Position numbers and translations under genes: made by a program. The notes under the pieces are model-generated. The model did no database searches, was not told the DNA's origin, and saw nothing but the letters and a program-made list of their open reading frames with translations. Shown here in pieces: positions 10,647-17,349 of a DNA stretch of 45,631 nucleotides. The stretch spans positions 1 to 45,631 of the forward strand of contig NZ_JAJDNA010000072.1 of the NCBI RefSeq assembly GCF_022340925.1, in the 5' to 3' direction. Origin of the DNA: Thiocapsa sp. GTDB taxonomy: Bacteria > Pseudomonadota > Gammaproteobacteria > Chromatiales > Chromatiaceae. Within the stretch, counting starts at the first letter, position 1, and each line of letters starts with the position of its first letter.

Positions 10647-10701
10647 GCATCGATCGATCGTCAGGACACCGATCCTGCGCTGTCGGATCGATCGTGGATG
10701 C
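10647..10701. repeat. imperfect inverted repeat between epmB and the FimX-like gene
   Basis: The 232-bp gap 10618-10849 contains an imperfect palindrome. The left arm 10647-10660 (GCATC then GATCGATCG) faces the right arm 10684-10701 (CGGATCGATCG then GGATGC). A small CAGGA/TCCTG hairpin (10662-10677) lies between them. It could end epmB transcription or be an operator for the next gene. No T-run is present, and I see no other feature in the gap. Confidence 0.35.
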
Positions 10702-10849
10702 GACACCCGCCGGCGGCGCCGGGGCGACCCCACAATGGGACCGCCAGCAGCCATCGCGGAGCCCGCTTTTTTCACGTTCTGGGCACCCCTGCACGAAAAC
10801 GACGTTGCTTCTGCGTTAGGATCCAAGAAGCCCGACTCCAGGTCAGACC

Positions 10850-12937
10850 ATGCCCGCGCCATTGCCATCACTCACATTGCTGCTGCTGACGTCCGATGCG
10901 GCCCGGGCGGAGCGGCTGATCGCCCGGCTGCGCGAGATCGGGCTGGCGGCGCGCGCGATGGTCACCTCGCGGGTCGACCGGCTGGACGAGGTGCTCGCCC
11001 GGCGTGCCTTCGACATCATCCTCTGGTGGAGCGCCGACGGCGAAGTCGGCCAAGAGGCGGTCGTCTCCAGCCTGAGCGAGGGTCCCGCGGAGATTCCGCT
11101 CATCATCGTTACGGGCGCGGAAGCGTCTGCCGACGACCTCGCCACGGCGCGGCGCACCGGGGCACGCGACCTGGTTCCCGGCGGGAAGGACGAGCAGCTG
11201 GAATGGGTCATCGAGCGTGAGGCGGCCGATCTTCTGCAGCGCCGTCGCTGTCGCGAGCTCGGTGCGCGGCTCGTCCGCTCGGAGCGCCGTGCTCGTGAGC
11301 TGGTCGATCGGACAGGCGATGCGATCGCCTTCGTGGATGCGGATTTACACCTCTACGCCAATCATGCCTATCTCCGGCTGCTCGGCTACCAAGCAGTGGA
11401 GGAGCTGCAGCTCGTTTCCTTCCTGGATCTGGTCGACCCAGGGCAGCGCGTAGTGGTCCAGGACCTGCTGCGCGCCGCAAGTCGCCCCGATCAGAGCGAC
11501 CCGCTCGAAGCCAGCGCCAGGCTGTACCCGCCTCAGGCGCATGGGTTCGAGGCACATCTGTCCGCAGCCCAGTCGCTGCACGATGGCCGCCAGTGTCTGC
11601 GTCTGATCGTGACCCCGAAGACGCGGGCAACCGAACCGTCGCCGCTGACGCTGACGACCGGCGAGCCGGATATCGGGGCTGCGGGCCGTTCAACGCTATT
11701 CAGCCAGATCGAAGCCCGTCTGGGTGCGGAGCGAGTGGTTGAGGCCCCCTTCACCCTCTTCTTCATCCATGTGCTGCAACATGCAGGGCTCGTGCAGGAC
11801 CTCGGCCTCGCGCGTGCCCTGGAGCTCGTCGATGGCCTCGGCAGCGCGTTGCAGCCCATGGTTGCGGAATCCGGCTGCGTCGCGCGGGTTAGCGATGACG
11901 GCTTCGCGATGATCATTGATGGAATCGATGAGGAGGCCGCCGAGGAGACCGCAGAGCGCATTCGGGCAACGGCGCGCCTGCCGGGCAGGGCGGAGGAAGC
12001 GGCGCGCAACGAGGCTGACTGCCAGCTCGGCTACGTCATGGTCCAGGGCCGCGCGGCCCCCGCCGAGGAGATCCTCAACGCGGCATACCGGGTTGCGATG
12101 GACGCCAGCACCGCGCCGATCGGCGATAGCCTGGCGCCCCGCCCCCCCGCCTCGCTCGCTGCCCGGGTCAAGCAGGAGACCGACGAGGATGACGTCCAGC
12201 TGGCCGAGAAGGTCGCATACGCCCTGCGCCAGGACCAGCTCAAGCTCGTCTATCAACCGATCGTCAGTCTCATGGGGGACAATCACGAGAACTACAGCGT
12301 CCTGGTCAGATTACTCGATGAAGAAGCTGGCCTGCTCGGCGCAAACGACTTCATCGGCGCGGCGATCCGGACCGGATTCGTCCTGGACGTGGACCATTGG
12401 ACCATTCGATCCGCGATCCGGATCCTCGCCGAAGAGCGCCGCGCGGGGCGTAATCTGCGGCTGTTCATTAACCTGGCCGAGGACACCTTTCGCCATCCGA
12501 GCATCGTCCCCTATATCTGCGACTGCCTGCGTGAGCTGGACGCCCGCGGCAACTGGCTTGCCTTCCAGTTTCAGGAGCAGCTCGTCGCGGACAATCTAGG
12601 AAATCTGGCGAAGATCGTCGATGAGCTGAGGCACATCAAATGCCGCATCGCGATCAACCGCTTCGGTGCCACCCAACGGCCCGAGATGATCCTGGAGGCA
12701 TTGCCGGTCGATTTCGTGATGCTGATGCCCGACTATGCTTACGGCCTTGCGGATGACCAGGCCAAGCAGCAGCGTGTCCTGGCGCTCGCGAATCTGGCGC
12801 GAGAGTTCAACGTCAAAAGCGTGGTCACCGGAGTCGAAGACGCGCAGACCTTGACCGTCCTCTGGACAGCCGGCGTCGACTATGTCCAAGGCAACTTTCT
12901 CCAGCGCCCGTCGCCGAGCCTCCACATCGACCCCTGA
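10850..12937 (+). CDS. FimX-like REC-PAS-GGDEF-EAL protein, all catalytic motifs degenerate
   Basis: This 695-residue protein has the domain order and length of FimX, the c-di-GMP effector controlling type IV pilus twitching. Residues about 5-130 form a receiver-like domain in which the expected phosphoacceptor region reads FDIILWWSADG, so the usual Asp is absent. A PAS domain follows (about 145-260, RTGDAIAFVDADL). The GGDEF motif is replaced by SDDGF at residues 348-352. In the EAL domain (about 455-690, beginning KLVYQPIVSL) the EAL Glu is Ser (YSVLVRL, Ser483), and the catalytic DDFG is NRFG (near 602). The late GVE and VQGNFLQRP motifs remain. It should therefore bind rather than make or cut c-di-GMP, or act purely as a scaffold. 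It stands alone, with the 5'-nucleotidase convergent 53 bp downstream. Confidence 0.85.
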   Translation: MPAPLPSLTLLLLTSDAARAERLIARLREIGLAARAMVTSRVDRLDEVLARRAFDIILWWSADGEVGQEAVVSSLSEGPAEIPLIIVTGAEASADDLATARRTGARDLVPGGKDEQLEWVIEREAADLLQRRRCRELGARLVRSERRARELVDRTGDAIAFVDADLHLYANHAYLRLLGYQAVEELQLVSFLDLVDPGQRVVVQDLLRAASRPDQSDPLEASARLYPPQAHGFEAHLSAAQSLHDGRQCLRLIVTPKTRATEPSPLTLTTGEPDIGAAGRSTLFSQIEARLGAERVVEAPFTLFFIHVLQHAGLVQDLGLARALELVDGLGSALQPMVAESGCVARVSDDGFAMIIDGIDEEAAEETAERIRATARLPGRAEEAARNEADCQLGYVMVQGRAAPAEEILNAAYRVAMDASTAPIGDSLAPRPPASLAARVKQETDEDDVQLAEKVAYALRQDQLKLVYQPIVSLMGDNHENYSVLVRLLDEEAGLLGANDFIGAAIRTGFVLDVDHWTIRSAIRILAEERRAGRNLRLFINLAEDTFRHPSIVPYICDCLRELDARGNWLAFQFQEQLVADNLGNLAKIVDELRHIKCRIAINRFGATQRPEMILEALPVDFVMLMPDYAYGLADDQAKQQRVLALANLAREFNVKSVVTGVEDAQTLTVLWTAGVDYVQGNFLQRPSPSLHIDP

Positions 12938-12990
12938 GCCCGGGCGCGGCGGTCGGCCCTTCCCTTCACCCGCTCGCCCAACGGCCTGCC

Positions 12991-13905
12991 TCACTCCACA
13001 TTCGCAACGCCATGAGGGACATGGCCGGTCGCCACGTGCCGGCTCGCCGCGTCGCAGTGCACCTGCTGGTCGTCAAAGAAGATGTCCGCGTCGAATGCGG
13101 CGAGGAACCGGCCCTTATCCAGCCCACCGAGGAAAAGGGCCTCGTCGATCCGGATGTCCCAAGCGCGGAGCGTGCGGATCACCCGCTCATGAGAAGGTGC
13201 GCCGCGCGAGGTCACGAGCGCGGTGCGCAGCGGGGAGTCTTCCGCAGGAAACAGCGCCTGGAGCTGATGGATCGCCACCAGCAGGCCCTTGAACGGTCCG
13301 CCCGGCAGCGGCTCATGGGCCGCCGCGAATTCGCTCGCGTTGAAGACCTCGAGCCCTTCCCGACGATAGAGCCGCTCAGCGTCGTCCGAAAAAAGCACGG
13401 CATCGCCATCGAAGGCGATGCGGACCTGGTCGTCCTCGTCCGCATCGGTCACAAAGGCAGCGGGCAGCACCGTTGCCGCCGCACAACCTGCATTCAAGGC
13501 CAGGCGCACATCCCTCGGGTCAGCGGAGAGAAACAGATGTGCCCCGAACGCCGCCAGATAGCGGTAGGGACTGGCGCCCCCCGTGAAGGCGGCGCGCGTG
13601 ATATCGAGGCCGTAGTGATGGGCGGAAGTCAGGACGCGAAGCCCCGTGTCCGAGCTGTTTCGCGAGATGAGGATCACCTCCACACGGCCCCGGTCACCCA
13701 AAGTGGTATTGAGGTTCATGAGTTTCCTGGCGAGCGCGAAGGCCACCCCGGGCTCGAGGATGTCGTTCTCATGCGCGACCTGGTAATCCCGGTACGCATC
13801 CACGCCCTGATTCTCGAACACGCGGTGTGAAGCGCTCAGATCGAACAATGCGCGCGAGGAGATGGCGACGCTCAGCCGAACGGCTTCCGTGACGCCGGTC
13901 TGCAC
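12991..13905 (-). CDS. 5'-nucleotidase, cytosolic cN-I-like family (PF06189-type)
   Basis: The 304-residue product matches the bacterial relatives of cytosolic 5'-nucleotidase I, which hydrolyse nucleoside monophosphates. Recognisable parts are AVRLSVAISSRALFDL with the DLS motif near residue 22, LNTTLGDRGRVEVILISRNSSDTGLRV (described, residues about 66-90), RAAFTGGASPYRYL, VRIAFDGDAVLFSDDAE with the acidic DGD site near 166, and FFDDQQVHCD near the C-terminus. No signal peptide is present. It is the last gene of the leftward run 17206-12991, 93 bp after the Met-rich membrane protein, and converges on the FimX-like gene. Substrate choice cannot be read from sequence. Confidence 0.85.
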   Translation of the reverse strand: MQTGVTEAVRLSVAISSRALFDLSASHRVFENQGVDAYRDYQVAHENDILEPGVAFALARKLMNLNTTLGDRGRVEVILISRNSSDTGLRVLTSAHHYGLDITRAAFTGGASPYRYLAAFGAHLFLSADPRDVRLALNAGCAAATVLPAAFVTDADEDDQVRIAFDGDAVLFSDDAERLYRREGLEVFNASEFAAAHEPLPGGPFKGLLVAIHQLQALFPAEDSPLRTALVTSRGAPSHERVIRTLRAWDIRIDEALFLGGLDKGRFLAAFDADIFFDDQQVHCDAASRHVATGHVPHGVANVE

Positions 13906-13998
13906 CTACGACTCCAGGATCGACGGGGGTGGAAGCATACGCCGTGACTGCATCTCAGGCCATCGGGGACATGGAGCCGCCGCCGGGGCCAGACCGGG

Positions 13999-14544
13999 CT
14001 ACCAGGGCATGAACCAGTTCATGAAATGCATCGGGCGGCTGACATTCTGGTTCATGACGGCCATGTCGTCGCGCATCGAGGAGGTGGACATCGTCATGTG
14101 CTGCATCGCCCGATCCATCGTCTGCATGCTGGTCAACATCGGCTCGAGCGTGTTGACGTCGCGGGCCATCGAATCGACGCTCACCGCCATCGTGCGGACG
14201 TTGGCGCTCATCTGACCAACATTGTCCGAGATCGACTGCATATTGCTGGCCAGCACGGTCATGTTCGTATCGACGCTGATCGCCAGATAGTGGACGTCCT
14301 GGGCGAGGCTGAAGACCAGATAGAATCCGTAGGCGGCCAGGATGATGAAGGCGAACAGGGAGGGATAGACGATCAGCTCCCAACGTTTTGCGCTGGTCTC
14401 GAAGGCCTGCGACAGCCGCTCGATCGCAAAGGCATGGAGCTGCGTCTCGTTGACTTCAGAGGCGAATGCCTCGGCATCGCTCTGCTCTTTCGACGATCCG
14501 CCGGCCGCCGGGGTCGTCCCTTTTGGGGTCTCGTGGTGCGCCAT
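13999..14544 (-). CDS. single-pass membrane protein with Met-rich coiled-coil outer domain
   Basis: I do not recognise a family. The 181-residue protein has a polar N-terminus (1-52), Lys-Arg at 53-54, one membrane segment at about 57-80 and then a long helical region to the end. Positive charge before the membrane segment predicts N-in, C-out topology, with residues 81-181 in the periplasm. That outer region is strikingly Met-rich: 17 Met in residues 95-181, including MxxM spacings at 140/143, 147/150 and 161/164 and a nearby His149. It resembles a coiled coil with repeated S/N/V-M positions. The gene follows the ParA-like ATPase by 275 bp on the same strand. Metal binding, oxidant scavenging, or a partner role for the ATPase are all only inferences. 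Confidence 0.75.
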   Translation of the reverse strand: MAHHETPKGTTPAAGGSSKEQSDAEAFASEVNETQLHAFAIERLSQAFETSAKRWELIVYPSLFAFIILAAYGFYLVFSLAQDVHYLAISVDTNMTVLASNMQSISDNVGQMSANVRTMAVSVDSMARDVNTLEPMLTSMQTMDRAMQHMTMSTSSMRDDMAVMNQNVSRPMHFMNWFMPW

Positions 14545-14819
14545 GGCTTGAGCTGGCTCGTATCAGCGAGTGGTTTAGTTGATGTTTTCGCTTGGCAATT
14601 GAAGCTTAACAGAAACCCCGGCATCGGCAACCTGACCTGACGGTCAGGCCAAGCTCAGGACCGGGCCCAACCGGCCTCGTCCCGCGCCTCGGGCGACTCA
14701 AAGGATCCCTCGCACTCCCCCTTGAGACGGGATGACGGGATCGGGGCCCCGTGAGGCGGCGCGCGGTTGCTCGGTCTGTTTCGTAGACACCCTGCAACAC
14801 TGCAGGGTTCAGTGATGAC
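14545..14819. other. intergenic region with two small hairpins
   Basis: The 275-bp gap between the ParA-like gene and the membrane-protein gene holds two compact perfect hairpins: 14631-14648 (CCTGACC / GGTCAGG, loop TGAC) and 14789-14808 (ACCCTGCA / TGCAGGGT, loop ACAC). The second lies 12 bp past the ParA stop on the leftward transcript but lacks a T-run. An AT-richer stretch at 14575-14620 is a plausible promoter area for the leftward membrane-protein gene. Confidence 0.4.
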
Positions 14820-15452
14820 TCAACTGACCAGGTTTGGATAGAGTGCTGCGGCCAGTCCGAGGAACTCGCGCGCTGCCTTGCCCCTGGATTCGAGCTCGAA
14901 CACCGCCAGTCCCTCGCTGAACGAGCGCCGGAAGACCGTGCGCTGCGAGAGTCGCGGCCGGATAAACCGAATCCCCGGGAGCGACACCAATGCGGCAGCA
15001 GCCTCGTTGGTCTCCCGAACCGCGTGATGGGTGTCCCCTCGATTGATGAATCCGATGATATCGGGTGGCGTGTCCCGCTCAACCGAGGCGATCAGTTGAA
15101 TGAAGCGCTGAGTCGACCAGATATCCGCCTGCGAGGGCGGGACCGGAACCACAACCCGGTCGCACCGGCTGAGCGCCAACCTCATGCTGTCCATGTCGGA
15201 GGTCCCCACGTCCACCAGGATCTCGTCGGCGGCCCTCGACTGCTCCTGGCTCAAGGCATCGGCGCCGGCGGCTTGGAGAATCGGATCGAAACCCTCCTCC
15301 TTGCGCACGTCGATGACATCCGTCAGCGTCGCCTGTGGGTCCGCATCGATCAGCTGGACCTTGGCGCCCGCCATGGCAAGCCAGACCCCAAGGTTGAAGG
15401 TCAGCGTACTCTTTCCCGAACCGCCCTTCAGACTGCCGACAATCGTGATCAT
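14820..15452 (-). CDS. orphan ParA/MinD-like ATPase
   Basis: A 210-residue P-loop ATPase of the ParA/MinD class. It starts MITIVGSLKGGSGKST, the deviant Walker A motif (KGGxGKS, with the signature first Lys) at residues 9-15. LIDADPQATL follows as Walker A' and DEILVDVGTSD as the Walker B region. Such ATPases position plasmids, chemotaxis arrays, microcompartments or pili by dimerising on DNA or membrane. No ParB-like gene is adjacent, so this is not a plasmid partition pair. The start at 15452 is chosen because the fold begins there; the frame is open to 15494. The upstream exported-protein gene ends 46 bp before it and the Met-rich membrane protein follows, the obvious candidate partner. 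Confidence 0.88.
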   Translation of the reverse strand: MITIVGSLKGGSGKSTLTFNLGVWLAMAGAKVQLIDADPQATLTDVIDVRKEEGFDPILQAAGADALSQEQSRAADEILVDVGTSDMDSMRLALSRCDRVVVPVPPSQADIWSTQRFIQLIASVERDTPPDIIGFINRGDTHHAVRETNEAAAALVSLPGIRFIRPRLSQRTVFRRSFSEGLAVFELESRGKAAREFLGLAAALYPNLVS

Positions 15453-15498
15453 GATTTCGTTCCGACTCAGCGTTGGCGTCCGATGCTGCCCCAAACGG

Positions 15499-16272
15499 TC
15501 ACTGTTCGGGGCTCGGCATCTCCATACGGGTGTAGCCTGCGGGAACGGTAAACAGATGGTCAGGCTGCTCAGCGATCCGGATCGACTTGAGCTCTCGAAC
15601 GTAACCGCCTGGAAACTCTTCTCGCACCGACAGCTTGAGTTGAGGGTCGTACCACTGAAAGGTCCGACTCGGCTGCTCGTTGGGAAGGGTCGTCGTCATC
15701 TCCCATTTCTCGACCTGCCGACCCTCGATGCTCTCATTGCCGACGAGCTTCAGCTCCATGGTCTCCCCGTTAGGCATCTCATGTTTCAATGGAAGTCCGC
15801 GCTCGGCGTCGATCCACTGCACGCCCTTCAGCGTCTTCCCCTCATGGGTCATCACCATCTCCCATTTGACGGCGGGACGCCCGCTGACATCTTCCTGACC
15901 GAGGCGTCGGCAGCTCATGCCCGGCATACCGGCGCAAGGGTCCGACTCGGCCGAGGGCAACGGGGCCGGGGCATCGCCGCCACCCTGCCCCTCCGACCCC
16001 CCCTGCTCGATATAGCTCTGCTGGTCTGGGAAGAGGATCCACTCCATGCGACGGTTCTGGTCGCTGATGCGCACGATTTCGCGTCCCTGTTGGGTCATCT
16101 CCATACGCATCCGCCCGTCCCCGACGTACATCCGACCGGACACCACTTGCCCGTCCGGCCCACGGCTGATCATGTCGGCGGAGAACTGGACCCCGGCGAT
16201 CTCCCCCCGCGCAGTCGCCACCAGCGCGGTCGCCAGTGCGATACCGATTAACGCTACTCGTTGTGCTCTCAT
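15499..16272 (-). CDS. exported DUF4412-like protein of unknown function
   Basis: The 257-residue protein has a Sec signal peptide (MRAQRVALIGIALATALVA, cleavage near ATARG). The mature part has a beta-rich repeat pattern like periplasmic DUF4412 or lipoprotein-carrier-like folds: FSADMISRGPDGQVVSGRMYV and RMRMEMTQQGREIVRI early, then VKWEMVM, GLPLKHEM, GQVEKWEMTT-type strands. Two Cys (DPCAGMPGMSC, near 113-121) could form a disulfide. Its ribosome site GGGAGGA is very good, 9-10 bases before the ATG. The stop lies 46 bp before the ParA-like gene. The family assignment is tentative. Confidence 0.7.
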   Translation of the reverse strand: MRAQRVALIGIALATALVATARGEIAGVQFSADMISRGPDGQVVSGRMYVGDGRMRMEMTQQGREIVRISDQNRRMEWILFPDQQSYIEQGGSEGQGGGDAPAPLPSAESDPCAGMPGMSCRRLGQEDVSGRPAVKWEMVMTHEGKTLKGVQWIDAERGLPLKHEMPNGETMELKLVGNESIEGRQVEKWEMTTTLPNEQPSRTFQWYDPQLKLSVREEFPGGYVRELKSIRIAEQPDHLFTVPAGYTRMEMPSPEQ

Positions 16273-16278
16273 CTTGTC

Positions 16279-16470
16279 TTATCCTCCCATCGATCGGTGA
16301 TCTTTCGTTAACACAGCCTGCGCCTCGAACCGTGCCCATTCACTGGCGGCGCCAAGCAACGCCTGGACGGGACGTTCGTTCGCGGCCGCATCCTGAGCAG
16401 GCAAGGCAGCCGGCGCCCCGCCCGGGAGCGAAACATCAGCGCCCCTGCCAGGGGCTCGGCTCGAAACCAT
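16279..16470 (-). CDS. possible small protein, low support
   Basis: A 63-codon frame overlaps the end of the upstream exported-protein gene by 35 bases. Its TAA lies inside the GGAGGATAAG ribosome site of the downstream gene, an arrangement typical of translational coupling. The C-terminal half (LLGAASEWARFEAQAVL) looks like a regular helix. Third-position GC is lower than in neighbouring genes, and there is no clear ribosome site of its own. It may be only a chance frame. Confidence 0.22.
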   Translation of the reverse strand: MVSSRAPGRGADVSLPGGAPAALPAQDAAANERPVQALLGAASEWARFEAQAVLTKDHRSMGG

Positions 16471-17206
16471 ACGTGCGTGGTGGAGGGGTCAACGCGTCCA
16501 TCAGACCGCGTGGGCCAGACGCTGGGCCTCCCCACGCCTCGTCTTCCATGCCCAAGGGACGCCAGCCGCGGGTTTGCGTATGCCGTTCAAGCTCCTTGTC
16601 GGTGAGCGGGCGGAATCGGTATACGTCATCGCCCTGTCGGGCGCTCCACTGGTCTGAGCCGGGTTGCGGGTCTCCTCGAAAGCGGTATTGTGGATAGGAA
16701 CCGCTGCCCCCGTCAGCCCATGTTTCGGACGAAGGCGGCACGGCTCGACTCTCCGAACGCGAATCCCCGGAGTAGAGGTTGCCGGTGCGTCCGCCCCAGG
16801 CCCGATCCGACCAGACGCCGCCCAACTCATCCCCAAAGCGGGGCTGGCGGTCGTCCGGATTCCAGGCCGGCTCCGCCCGCGGCCCATACGGCTCTCCAAA
16901 TCGTCCGAATGTCCCCGCGGTGGAACCGGCCTCCCGCTCCGGTTGGACGGCCGGTGGGCCATGCCGGGGGAGCGGCTCCGGCTCGCGGTACTGGTAGGGG
17001 TGCGCTGGGTCAGGGCCACGAGGCGAACCTGGGCGCTCGTGCGCACCGCGGTCGTACCCCCGGTCATCCGTCCAGCCCGGGCGCTGTGCCTGAATCCATA
17101 CTTCGTCCCGGGCCATCCCCTGGCTCGGTTCTGCCGACGCCGGACCAGCTAGGAGCCATGCGGCGAGCAGTAGAGGGGTCATAGCGAAACCTTTGATCCG
17201 ATCCAT
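16436..17206 (-). CDS. exported low-complexity protein of unknown function
   Basis: No family recognised. The 256-residue product begins with a signal peptide (MDRIKGFAMTPLLLAAWLLAGPASA). The remainder is rich in Pro, Gly, Arg, Asp, Ser and Tyr, with little predicted secondary structure (HPYQYREPEPLP, FGRFGEPYGPR). The only ordered-looking part is DDVYRFRPLTDKELERHT near the C-terminus. The start is uncertain: ATG 17206 gives the positively charged n-region, but ATG 17182 has a better ribosome site (AAAGG, 7 bases). It is the first gene of the leftward group after the RND pump, 143 bp downstream of it. It may be an envelope-associated disordered protein. Confidence 0.6.
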   Translation of the reverse strand: MDRIKGFAMTPLLLAAWLLAGPASAEPSQGMARDEVWIQAQRPGWTDDRGYDRGAHERPGSPRGPDPAHPYQYREPEPLPRHGPPAVQPEREAGSTAGTFGRFGEPYGPRAEPAWNPDDRQPRFGDELGGVWSDRAWGGRTGNLYSGDSRSESRAVPPSSETWADGGSGSYPQYRFRGDPQPGSDQWSARQGDDVYRFRPLTDKELERHTQTRGWRPLGMEDEAWGGPASGPRGLMDALTPPPRTYGFEPSPWQGR

Positions 17207-17349
17207 CCATGCGAGTCCGGCCCGGCACCCGCGCTGAGTTGCGTCGTGCCGGATGTCGAACCCACCCCTTGTGCGACCCCCAAACGCCAACCGCTCCTTT
17301 CCGCGCATCATTCCGGGAACGGCTTGGCCGTGTGGCCACGGCCGGCCAC

